Below, in pieces: positions 53,892 to 63,875 of a stretch of 64,000 bases of DNA. The stretch is from contig JABWCI010000005.1 of assembly GCA_013368515.1 (NCBI GenBank), forward strand, positions 21,036-85,035. The letters are read 5' to 3'. Under the pieces are notes generated by a model. That model had not been told where the DNA came from, did not search any database, and was given only the letters and a program-made list of their open reading frames with translations. This DNA is from Candidatus Altimarinota bacterium (GTDB lineage: Bacteria > Patescibacteriota > Gracilibacteria > BD1-5 > UBA6164). The position numbers and the translations under genes were made by a program. The first letter of the stretch is position 1, and every line of letters begins with the position of its first letter.

Positions 53892-54050
53892 AAGTAAAAA
53901 TGTTTTTCATTAAATAATTTAGCTTGGAAACTAAAATTAGAAAAATATTTTTTACAAAAGTAAAAAATCCGGGTGGAACCGTCTTTTCATACAAAAGACC
54001 CTGGGCAATATTTTTAATAAAGAAAAATTGCCATTTAGGGTCTTTTTTCT
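53892..54050 (+). promoter_or_regulatory. Compact T-box riboswitch leader of glyS
   Basis: The T-box core GGGTGGAACCG lies at 53971-53981. Its TGGA would pair with the UCCA end of uncharged tRNA-Gly. Before it, 53894-53908 pairs with 53940-53955 in a 15-bp stem with one bulge. The stem carries an inner hairpin (TTTAG/CTAAA) whose loop CTTGGAAA shows GGA, a glycine codon that could be the specifier. After it, AAAAGACCCT (53993-54002) pairs with AGGGTCTTTT (54037-54046), the terminator, with CAAT/ATTG extending it. When uncharged tRNA-Gly binds, the antiterminator should form and glyS be read. Stem I is far shorter than in classical T-boxes. Confidence 0.8.
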
Positions 54051-54088
54051 TTCAAAAATATTTTTTTATTTTTTAAAACATTTCTATT

Positions 54089-55510
54089 ATGACTAATGTA
54101 ACAATGAAAGATTTAGTAAATCTTTCTCAGGCAAGAGGATTTGTTTTTCCTTGAAGTGAAATATATGGTGGACTTGCTAATTCTTGGGATTATGGTCCAT
54201 ATGGTTCTTTATTGAAAGAAAATATAAAAAATCTTTGGATAAAAGAATTTGTACAAAAAAAAGATGATATGATGTTGCTTGATAGTTCTATCTTGTTAAA
54301 TCCAAAAGTTTGGGTTGCAAGCTGACATGTGGGGTGATTTAGTGATCCATTAATTGATGATAAAAATACAAAACAAAGATTTAGAGCTGATAAATTACTT
54401 GAAGCTTTAATTGAATCTATGTGAGAAAAAGCTAGTTCTCTACAAGCAAAATATGGAGTTAATAACTTGATTCCAGAATCATGGTCACTTGAAAAACAAA
54501 CTGAAGTTATGAGAGGGGAAAAAGTTGTTAATCCAGATACTGGTGAAGTATGAGATTGGACAGAAGCAAAAAAATTTAATCTTATGTTTCAAACTTCTCA
54601 ATGAGTAACACAAGATTCATCTGCTGCTATTTATTTGAGACCAGAAACTGCTCAAGGTATATTTGTAGATTTTCCAAATGTACTTAGAACAAGTAGAAAA
54701 AAAGTACCTTTCTGAATCGCTCAAGTTGGTAAAGCTTTTAGAAATGAAATTACTCCAGGTAATTTTATATTTAGAACAAGAGAATTTGAACAAATGGAAA
54801 TAGAATATTTCTGTGAACCAGGAACTGATTTAGAATTACATGCAAAATGGAAAAAAGATTGTATGAATTTCTTACAAAATACTCTTTCTCTAAAATCTGA
54901 AAATCTTAGATTTAGAGATCATGATGCAGATGAACTTAGTTTTTATAGTAATGCAACAACAGATATAGAATATAAATTTCCTTTTGGTTGGGGAGAATTA
55001 TGGGGAATTGCAGATAGAACAGATTATGATTTAAAAGCTCACATGGCAGAATCAAAAGCTGATATGAGTTATTTTGATCCAGTGAATAATAAAAAATATA
55101 TACCATATGTAATTGAACCAAGTGTAGGTTTAAATAGATTATTTTTAACTTGTTTAGCTGATAGTTATACAGTTGAAGGAGAATGAGAAGAAACTAGAAC
55201 TTACTTAAAACTTGATCCAAAAGTTGCTCCAATTAAAGTATGAATATTACCAGTTGTTAAAAAAATAAGTGATATTGCAAAACCAATTTTTACACAATTA
55301 AGTGAAGATTTCGTTTGTGAATATGATGATGTTTGAACAATAGGGAAAAGATATGCTAGATTTGATGAAATAGGAACTCCATTTTGTGTAACTATAGATT
55401 CTACTAATTATGATGCTTGAAAAGTTACAGTTAGATATAGAGATAGTATGGAACAAGAGCTTGTAGACATATCTGAATTAAACGAATTTTTAAGAAAAAA
55501 AATGAAATAA
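54089..55510 (+). CDS. glyS: Glycyl-tRNA synthetase (alpha2 type)
   Basis: A 473-residue protein with the GRS alpha2 (archaeal/eukaryal/Firmicute-like) layout: [38 protein letters not shown], then [25 protein letters not shown] (motif 2), [44 protein letters not shown], and [13 protein letters not shown] (motif 3). The C-terminal anticodon-binding domain ends [18 protein letters not shown]. It must charge both GGN-reading tRNA-Gly and, in this lineage, the tRNA-Gly that reads UGA. It is controlled by the T-box in front of it. Only some of its glycines are TGA; many are GGT or GGA. Confidence 0.95.
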
Positions 55511-55538
55511 AAAAAATCCCAATTTGGGATTTTTTTTA
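55509..55538 (+). terminator. Terminator after glyS
   Basis: AAAAAATCCCAA and TTGGGATTTTTT form a 12-bp stem without loop surplus and T8. Confidence 0.88.
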
Positions 55539-55605
55539 TTATTTTCTTGAATTTAATCCAAACTTAGCTATTATCTAAAAAGTTAGTATTTTTAATTTTA
55601 AAATT

Positions 55606-56826
55606 ATGTTACAATTATCTAAATTTCCAATAAAAACACTTAAATCTGCTCCTAAAGTATCAGATAATAGATCAACTTCACTTCTATTACAAGCTTGATT
55701 TATCAGACAAGAAATGGCTTGAGCTTACAATTATTTACCATTTTGACTTAAAGTTTTAAGAAAAATAGAATCTATTGTTAGAGAAGAGATGAACTCACTT
55801 TGAGCACAAGAAATACTCATGCCAGCTTTATGAAGTAAAGAGCATTGGGAACAAACAGGTAGATGGGATAAAGTAGATGTACTTTTTAAATTACCAGCTT
55901 CAACAGGTAAAGAATATGCTTTAAATCCTACTCATGAAGAGCTAGTTACTCCTCTTTTATGAGAATTTATTCAATCATATAAAGATTTAGAATTTTGAGT
56001 TTATCAAATTCAAAATAAATTTAGAAATGAAAAAAGAGCAAAGTCATGATTACTTAGAGGTAGAGAATTTTTGATGAAAGATTTATATAGTTTTCATAAA
56101 AGTGAAGAAACTTTACTTGTTTATTATGAAGAAGTTAAAGCTTCTTATAAAAGAGTTTTTGATAGGTTATGATTATGAAATGATACTTATGAAACTATAG
56201 CTTGATGATGAGATTTTACTACATTAAATTCTCATGAATATCAAACTATTTTAGGTATATGAGAAGATAATATTTATATTTGTAATGAATGTAATACTTC
56301 TCACAATGAAGAGGTTGTAGATTCATCAATTTGATTTGTTTGTTTTAAATGTAAAAGTAAAAATCATAGAATTGAAAAAGCAAGTGAAGTATGAAATATA
56401 TTTCCACTTATGACAAAATTTACAGATTCTTTTGATGTAAAATACACAGATTCAGATTGAAAAGCAAAAGAAGTTTATATGTGATGTTATGGTATAGGTA
56501 TTTCAAGACTTGTTTGAGTTATTGCAGAGTACTTTATGGATGAAAAAGGTCTTGTTTGGCCAGAACATATTGCTCCAGCAACTCATTATATAATTGTTAT
56601 GTGAGATAACTTAGATAAAGCAATTACACTATCTAAAAAATTGGAAGCAGATTGAAAAGAAGTAATTATTGATGATAGAGAAAAAGTTTGATTTGGACAA
56701 AAGGCTAGTGATGCTGATTTACTTGGTATACCATATAGAATTGTATTATCTGATAAAACTCTTGAAGCTTGATGATATGAATTGAAATCAAGATTAAGTG
56801 ATGAAACACAAATAATTGCATTATAA
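55606..56826 (+). CDS. proS: Prolyl-tRNA synthetase, short form
   Basis: A 406-residue protein. Motif 1 is within [43 protein letters not shown]; then [13 protein letters not shown], motif 2 [32 protein letters not shown], and motif 3 [14 protein letters not shown]. The C-terminal anticodon-binding domain starts near [16 protein letters not shown]. The roughly 180-residue INS editing domain of standard bacterial ProRS is absent; instead about 60 residues with four cysteines ([18 protein letters not shown]) form a probable zinc knuckle. Without INS, misacylated Ala-tRNA-Pro must be cleared by another factor or not at all. Follows glyS by 95 bases and has its own terminator. Confidence 0.9.
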
Positions 56827-56853
56827 AAAAAATCCGCATTTTGCGGATTTTTA
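56825..56853 (+). terminator. Terminator after proS
   Basis: AAAAAATCCGCA and TGCGGATTTTT pair around TTT. Confidence 0.88.
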
Positions 56854-56862
56854 TAATTTTTA

Positions 56863-56890
56863 TTGACAAAAATATATAAAAAATTATAAA
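56863..56890 (+). promoter_or_regulatory. Promoter of the leader peptide/aspartokinase unit
   Basis: TTGACA at 56863-56868, a 16-base spacer and TATAAA at 56885-56890; the leader ORF begins 33 bases later. Confidence 0.75.
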
Positions 56891-56922
56891 TATATTTGTT
56901 AATTTAAATGTTATATTTTTTT

Positions 56923-56982
56923 ATGGAAAGAATTATTTCTACAATTATTACTATTAAAAAACTTTTTAGAGTCTCTCTTTAA
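56923..56982 (+). CDS. thrL-like Ile/Thr leader peptide
   Basis: A 19-codon frame, MERIISTIITIKKLFRVSL, with a run rich in isoleucine and threonine codons (IISTIITI), ending in TAA. It sits between a good promoter and a terminator hairpin in front of an aspartokinase gene, exactly as thrL precedes the thr operon in enteric bacteria. The last codons (bases 56956-56977) nearly repeat the 5' arm of the terminator, so they can compete for its 3' arm. Ribosome stalling for lack of Ile or Thr would decide the fold. Confidence 0.72.
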   Translation: MERIISTIITIKKLFRVSL

Positions 56983-57017
56983 GGTATTTTTTAGGTGGAA
57001 TAAAAAACATTTAAATT

Positions 57018-57052
57018 AAAAAACTTTAGAAGAGATTCTAAAGTTTTTTTTT
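57018..57052 (+). terminator. Attenuator terminator before the aspartokinase gene
   Basis: AAACTTTAGAA (57021-57031) pairs with TTCTAAAGTTT (57036-57046) around GAGA and runs into T9. The 3' arm could instead pair with the leader-peptide segment at 56956-56977 (AAAAAACTTTTTAGAG...), which would allow read-through. Confidence 0.8.
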
Positions 57053-57070
57053 ATTTTTAACTATTTTTTT

Positions 57071-58536
57071 ATGTCAGAAGTTATAAGTGTTAAAAAATGG
57101 GGTTGAGAAAATGCTGCAGAATTGGTGAAAAGTCCTAGAAATGTTCTTGTTGATCATATAAACTGAATAAAACAAGCAGTTATTGTATCTGCAATTAGAT
57201 CAAGTAGTTTCAATACTACTGATAAGCTTATAGAAGTATGAGAAATGATAAAATCAAAATCTAGTTTTTTAGAAGTTAAGTCTAAATTAATAGAAATAAG
57301 AGATTTTCATTTTAGTATAATTGATGAAAAACTATCGATAGATACTAATGATATAAAAGATTTTATAAATTGAATATTTGATAATCTTATTTTAGATATT
57401 TATAAATCTTCTGAATATAAAATTTTTCCTACAAAAGAAAATGATTATAGTATAATGACTTCTTCTTGACTAAGATCATTAGTTTGATTTTGAGAAGAAC
57501 TTTCAGCTTATGTTCATGAAAAAGTTATTTCATGAATATGAATTGATGCAAAATTTGTAAATCTAAATTGAGTTGTTCCAGAAAATAGTGAAAGGTTAAA
57601 AGAGCAAGAACTTTTTGAAAGATTATCAAGAGAAATATCTACTAGAGTAGAACAAGTTCTATGTACATAAAAAGTTCCAATTGTACCATGATATATTCCA
57701 TGATTTGCAAATGGTATAGAAAATGCAATTTGAAGATGATATAGTGATGCAACTGCATCAATGACTTCTGTTTGATTATCTAGATTAGGTTATGATACTA
57801 CTCTTGAAATACAAAAATCAGTTTTAGGTATGCTTAGTAGTGATCCTAGAGTTGTAAAATGATGAAAAACAAAATTAATAGAACAAATTGATTATTTAAC
57901 AGCAAAAGAAATAACAGTAATTAGATGAGCACAAGCTAAGCTTTTACATAATCAAGTACTTAGAAAAGAATTGCAAGAGGCATGAATTAAAGTAAGACTT
58001 TTTGATCCATTTTTAGATAGTAAATGAACTCTTATAAGTAGAGTTAAAAATCCAGACTCAAGTTGAGTAGAGTTTGTTTGAGGTAGAAATTGAGTTACAT
58101 TTTTCTCAATTAGTTCAGGTAAGATGGCAGGGAACTGAGTACTTGCAAGTATTTTTGATATAGTTAAAAATTATGGCTCTGTAGACATAGTTTCTACTAG
58201 TGAAACTGAAGTAAGTTTTACTATTGATTCTGCTATATCTCAAAGAAAACTTAATGAAATGACTTTAAAAATAAGAGAAACTCTTGAAATACAAGAAGAT
58301 GGATATGAAAATTTTGTAAAATATGAAAAAAATAAAGCACTTGTTTTTTGTGTAGACAAAATTTATATCATAGCAAATGAACACTTTGAAAAGCAGCAAC
58401 AGCTCTTTCAAAAGGTGGTATAAATATAGAAATGATTTCTCAATGAATAATGGAAAGAGCAATAGTTTTTGGTATAAATTCAGAAGAATTGAATAAAGCA
58501 ATAAATCTTTTACATGATGAATTAATCCAAAAATAA
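57071..58536 (+). pseudogene. Aspartokinase, disrupted by a stop and a frameshift
   Basis: The frame from ATG 57071 encodes an aspartokinase: KKWGGENAAEL in place of the K-F-G-G-T-S start, VIVSAIRSSSFNTTDKLIEVG, then PIVPGYIPGFANGIENAIGRGYSDATAS (the GRGxSD motif), RVVKGGKTKLIEQIDYLTAKEI, and two ACT regions (VTFFSISSGKMAGNGVLASIFDIVK; ALVFCVDKIYI...). An in-frame TAA lies at 57668-57670, just before the PIVPG strand. Near 58378 one base is missing: the sequence then continues in another frame as GTLGKAATALSKGGINIEMISQG...HDELIQK to TAA 58534-58536. Two independent lesions point to a decaying gene, unless the assembly is wrong. Intact, it would phosphorylate aspartate on the path to Thr, Ile, Lys or Met. 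No downstream asd or hom gene is in the window. Confidence 0.82.
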
Positions 58537-58601
58537 TAATTTTTATTTAAATAATAGCTTAGCTTATAATGCTAGGCTATTATAAATTGTAATAAATATA
58601 T

Positions 58602-58629
58602 TTGACAAATTGTTTTTTTATCTTATATT
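58602..58629 (+). promoter_or_regulatory. Promoter of the repeat-rich surface protein
   Basis: TTGACA at 58602-58607, a 16-base spacer and TATATT at 58624-58629. Just upstream (58549-58586) an imperfect hairpin, ATAATAGC...GCTATTAT, may terminate the aspartokinase transcript. Confidence 0.7.
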
Positions 58630-58661
58630 TCATACATTATTTATTTTTAATAATAAAATAT

Positions 58662-61202
58662 ATGAAAAAACAATTAGTTACTCTTTGAGTTGTTGCATGA
58701 CTTAGTACTCCTGTTTTAGCTGATAATAAAGCACTTGATACAGCATCTTCAGATATAAAAGATAAAGTATATCAAGTTGTTCCAACTACTAGTGTTAGCT
58801 ATTTAGAATGGTGTGCTAAAAATCCAGATGCTTGTAAAGTAGTAAATGAATCAAGAGGTACATATGGTACAAGACAAGATTTAGATAATGCATTAAATAA
58901 ATTTTGATTTTCAAAAAATAATCAAGCAACTAGTTTTGCTAGAACAAATAATAATTGAGATCTAAATCTAAACTGAAATTCTAATGTTGTTTGATGAGTT
59001 ATAAAATTGGATGGTCAAACTATATATTTATGACTTGAAAATATATCATGAACTGATGTATTAGTAAAAGCAGAATATAAATATGTTTGAAATGATTTTT
59101 GAACTTTGATTACTGTAAAATCATGAAATGGTCATAAATCTGTTTTTTTAACATGAAAATATAATTGAGTAGATTATTCTATAAAATCTACTGCATGATA
59201 TCTTGAAAAAGATTATAAATGAGCAAATATATGACAAGCATTTTTATGAGTTGAATGAGAAAAGAAATTAGATGATAATTATGCTTTATGAGCACACTTA
59301 TCTGTTACCAATACTCAAACAAAAGAATTACCTTGAACTAGATTTACCAATAGTCCTTCTTCAGTAACAAATCATGATACATATACAGTTACTGATATAA
59401 CTGAAATTTCAAAATGGCAAGAATTTGCTTGAGATAAATGAAGAGTAAATTGATGAGTTTTTGGTCAATATATCAGTGATGATATGAGAAATAAAACTAG
59501 ATTAGGTATTTCAGGTAATAATTGAACTGACAAATGATATTATTGAAATGCAAGTTATAGTCATATAACATCTGATTGAAAAACAAGAATTTGAACAGAA
59601 ATAAACACTGATAAAAGTTTTAAATTATCTTTTGAAAGATTTATTTGAAATACTAGTGCAACTATATCTGCATATATATGAAAAATAGCTTGAAAAGAAG
59701 TTGCTTGATTGTGATTAAGTATCCCACTTGATAGTAAACAAAATAGATTTAGACATGCTAGTCCATGATTAGATAAAGATGTAACTCATGTAACTTGAGC
59801 TGAAAAAGCCAGTAGTGTTCTATTTTGAAAGGAAGTAGCAAAACAAGAAATTAAAACAAGACAAGTTATAGAGGCAGTTCCAACAGAAGAAGTTAAAAAT
59901 TTTAACTATACTATTTCAGGATGAATAGCAACTTTTACTTTTACTGCTCGTAATGGTTTTAGATATTATTCTGTTATATCTTGAAATGATAATTTAGTTT
60001 CAGGTAATAGTTTTACTGTTGATGTTTCAGTTCCTTGAGAATATAAAGTATGAATTTATGAACTAAATCCATATGATAACTCAAAAGGTCCTGTAGTATA
60101 TAAAACTATAAATATTGCTGATAATAAACCAAATGTCCCTACATTTTCATGAAGTACTTCTGTTGTAGTTTGATCTCCAATGAACTTAACATTTTCATCA
60201 TCTGATCCAGAATGAAAACCTGTAACTTTTAGAGTTGTATGATGAGCTATACCATCTTGAACGACATTTAATTCAAATGGTACATTAACTTGATCTACTA
60301 CAACAGTACAAAGTTGAAGTTTTCAAGTAGTATCAAATGATTGATCTTTAGATAGTGATATTGTAACAGTAAATTATAATGTAGAATCAGTACCAGTTGT
60401 AAATACTGCACCTACTACTCCAAGTTTATCAGGATCAACTACAGTTATAGTATGAAGTAGTATGAATTTATCATTTAGCTCAACAGATGCAGAATGAAAT
60501 CCAATAACATATAGTGTTGTATCAGGAACTATACCAGCATGAACGACATTTAATTCAAATGGTACATTAAATTGAACTACTACAACAGTACAAAGCTGAA
60601 GTTTTCAAGTAGTTGCAAGTGATTGAAGTTTATCAAGTTCTCCACTTACAGTTACATACAATGTAGAATCAGTACCAGTTGTAAATACTGCACCTACTAC
60701 TCCAACTGTTTCATGAAATCCAAATGTTACTGTATGAGATTCTATGAATTTATCATTTAGTTCAACAGATGCAGAATGAAATCCAATAACATATAGTGTT
60801 GTATCAGGAACTATACCAGCATGAACGACATTTAATTCAAATGGTACATTAAGCTGAACTACTACAACAAGTCAAAGTTGAAGTTTTCAAGTAGTTGCAA
60901 GTGATTGAACACTTAGTAGTTCTTCAGTAACTGTAAACTACAATGTAGATGCTCTACCTCCACAAAGTTTAAGTATAACTACTTCGTGACCAGTTATTTC
61001 ATGAGCAAATACTGATTCTGTTACTGCTTTAAATTGACCTTGAGATAATATAGTATTTAATATTAGTGTAAATACACCTTATACTTTATCATCGTCAACA
61101 ATAACTTTTACTCCAAATATATGATTACAAACTCAAACTGTAGATATATTACATAATGGTAATGTTGTATGAACAAGAACTTTATCAGTTACTTGGCAAT
61201 AA
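58662..61202 (+). CDS. Large secreted protein with Ig/cadherin-like repeats
   Basis: An 846-residue protein with signal peptide MKKQLVTLGVVAGLSTPVLA. Residues 40-75 contain a Cys pair (WCAKNPDACK). The middle (80-400) is beta-rich with many Gly (KISGYLEKDYKGANIG...), perhaps a beta-barrel or jelly roll. From about 500 there are three repeats of about 95 residues, each with NTAPTTPxxSG, SMNLSFSSTDAEGNPITYSVVSGTIPAGTTFNSNGTLxGTTTT, and SGSFQVVASDG; these are cadherin/He_PIG-like Ig folds with a DAEGN Ca2+-type loop. A final domain (780-846) closes it. It lacks an obvious sorting signal. Likely an adhesin or large surface-layer component, probably secreted; nothing identifies its ligand. Confidence 0.85.
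60180..60960 (+). repeat. Three tandem repeats coding Ig/cadherin-like domains
   Basis: Units of about 285 bases starting near 60180, 60462 and 60747. Units two and three are almost identical across about 100 bases (60475-60575 against 60760-60860), so domain number may vary between strains. Confidence 0.85.
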
Positions 61203-61237
61203 AAAAATAAAACCTTTTAAAAGGTTTTATTTTTTTA
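61201..61237. terminator. Bidirectional terminator
   Basis: AAAATAAAACCTTTT and AAAAGGTTTTATTTT form a perfect palindrome with T7, between convergent genes. Confidence 0.9.
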
Positions 61238-63607
61238 TCATGTATAAATTCATTCCCAACTATAATCTTCCCGATCAAATTCAAGATCAAATTCAAATAG
61301 ATTTTTTTTAGCACAAACATTGTCTCATGATACTTTTAAACAAAATTTTTCTGTATGCCAAAAATTTTTATCGCTTCATGCAGGACAATTTCAGCAACCA
61401 TATCAAAAATATTTATTTCAAACTATTGGTCATCAACTAGAACTTGATGTACTACTAGAACTCGAAGTGCTACTTGATGATGTACTTCTACCAGAACTTG
61501 AAGTACTACTTGATGATGTACTTCCACCAGAACTTGAAGTACTACTTCAATCTCCACCAGTTTTTTTAAATATTCTTATATCTGTTGCATTTTTAATTTT
61601 AAATTTTTGACTTTGATTATCTGATAATGAAGGAGTTCATGTAACTGCTGTATTATTATTTATTATTAAAGATAAATCAGACCAGTTTATTCAATCAAAT
61701 TTAATTTTTAAATTTTGAGGAGTATTTGGTTTTGCAGATGAATATTTTATTATATTTGTACCTCATTCTCAATTTATAGATAATTTTAATTTTCACAATA
61801 TAGAATAAACTATACTTTTATTTCAATCATAATTATAAAGATAATCTATTTTTGTACTATTATCACTAACTCAATTAGTAGTAAATACAACTCAAAAACT
61901 ACTTCCTAAATCTACTCATACATTACTAGTATCTAATCAATATGATCAACTTATAGTTGGTACTACTTTTACTAATTCATAATCAAGCCCAAAAGGATTT
62001 TCATAACAAGTTCATTTAAAGAAATCTTTTCAAGGAGTACATTTACATGAAATTCAATCTGGCATAAATCATCTTCATGTATCACAGCTTGCAATTTGTG
62101 TTTCACTAGATTTAGTATAATTTACTCAATCTATACATGTAACATTTATAGAACTATTTAAATTTCAAACAGGGTATGATGCAATAGTTATAGGTTGAGT
62201 TTTAGACAGGTTTTCACTTAGTCATATAGTAATTGGAATAATTCAATTATATCAGTCATCATCGTATGGATCACATTGATTTGCAGCTTTTACAAAACAA
62301 TCTTTATATTTATAATCATTGTCTCATGTTAGTACTCAATTATTACATGTTCTAGTTGTTGATGCACTACATGTAGATCAATAAGGTACATATTTTTCTT
62401 TATATCATTCTATAGATTCTCAATTTTTCAATGGTTTATCTTCTAAATAACAATCTTTTACTTCACTATTTTCCAATATTTCTTTAGATATTTTTTCTTC
62501 TTTTATCACATCTGGAATAGAGATTGCAGGTTTAGTGAAAACTACTAAATCATCTATAACTATAGGTGGTTTTATAGCTATACCAACAATAGAGCTATCA
62601 TATGTTTTTGGATTTTGTCATTCTACAACTTCTATTGTATCTACATATATAGTATTTACTGGTTCAAAATTATCTCATCATCAATAACTACTTGTTTCTT
62701 CTTTTCTTATTTCTACTTTTCATTCAACAACTGTAACTATTGAATTACTTGATTGTTTTTCTACAAAAAATATAGTTCATCTTACAGAGGCTGTTAGGTC
62801 ACTAGTATTTATGTCAAAACTAGATTCTGTTCAAAGTTTAGTTGCTTTTGTCCATATACTACCAGCTTGTAAAAATAATTTTATATTACTTACTAAATTA
62901 TTTTCTTTTGGAAAATCCATTTTTGTAAGAGTAATAGTTGTTCAATCAGAAATAATAGATGTACTACCATCAGAAAAAAACAATTCTAAGTCAGCTCAAG
63001 AAGTATTTCTTATCACATCTCACTCTTTGTATATATTTCATTTTATATCACTTACTACAAGTAATCTTTCATCTGGATTATATGGTAAATTGTAGCTTTT
63101 ATCAGATATAAAATCAGGTCAATTATATTCTCTTATAAGTGAATATAATCAACTACTAGCTTTATAATCACCAGTAACTTTTGATATATAATTATCTTCT
63201 ACTTTTAATACTCAAGCAATCTCAAATTCTTTTTCATTTTTTGCTAATCAGTAACTATAGTATTGATTAGTTCTAGGATCTAGAGGTATTATATCGAGAA
63301 ATCTTTTTTCTATAGTTTTATCAGATATCTTACCATACATTCAGAAAAGATTTGTTGATCAAAAACTAGATACATAATTTCAAGTACTATCAAATAGATT
63401 TATATTTCACCCTGGATTAGGCAATATAGAAGTTTCATTTTTATATGAAACCATAGCATTTTCAATAGTATTTAAGTCAGCTATAACTTTTGAGTTATTG
63501 GTATTATCTTTTAAGTTATTGCTTGTAGTTGTTGCTACTATTGCCAATATAATGATTATAGAAACACTTATTAGTACTTCTATCAATGAAAAAGCCTTTT
63601 TATTCAT
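61235..63607 (-). CDS. Pilin-like protein with FecR domain and serine-rich repeats
   Basis: A 790-residue protein. The N-terminus MNKKAFSLIEVLISVSIIIILAIVA is a type IV pilin leader with cleavage before Phe and Glu at +5. A globular part follows. Near 260-300 a FecR-type domain reads DLTASVRGTIFFVEKQSSNSIVTVVEGKVEI. The centre (350-600) has about ten cysteines (CYLED, TCSASTTRTCNN, CFVKAANQC, VTCIDG, IASCDTGRG, CKCTPG), probably disulphide-bonded. At 700-740 is a Ser/Thr/Gly tract (GGSTSSSSTSSSG repeats), then a C-terminal Cys domain ending REDYSWEGIYTG. FecR domains elsewhere sense or bind surface ligands; fused to a pilin it would be displayed outside. A third head type next to LRR and delta-60. 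Confidence 0.87.
61440..61560 (-). repeat. 36-base tandem repeat coding a serine-rich tract
   Basis: Three imperfect 36-base units (GAACTTGAAGTACTACTTGA-type on the plus strand) encode Ser/Thr/Gly repeats inside the pilin-FecR gene. The number of units could change by slippage without breaking the frame, since 36 is a multiple of three. Confidence 0.8.
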
Positions 63608-63816
63608 GTTAATTTATTTATATAATAGAAAACTTTTTGTAATCTAATTATATTTAAAAGATGCTTTAACATAAAAAAAAACTAAAAAATGCTTTGACAA
63701 AGTATAAGTCTAGGTTTTATTTAAATTATTTATTGTATTTTGCATTTCAAAAACAAAAAAAAGAATTGAAATATAATCAAAAATTCTGAAAAAAGAAATT
63801 TTTTTAGATTTTTATT

Positions 63817-63845
63817 TTGACAATAAAGAGAAAAGATATTATAAT
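63817..63845 (+). promoter_or_regulatory. Consensus promoter of the last gene
   Basis: TTGACA at 63817-63822, a 17-base spacer and TATAAT at 63840-63845: a perfect sigma-70 consensus, 30 bases before the ATG at 63876. The rest of the gap 63608-63816 is AT-only with no other feature seen. Confidence 0.85.
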
Positions 63846-63875
63846 AATATTGTTTATAATATAATTCTCATAAAA

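Noticed and set aside
61320..61610. Plus-strand frame with Glu/Leu/Asp repeats
   Set aside because: Antisense of the serine repeat tract in the pilin-FecR gene.
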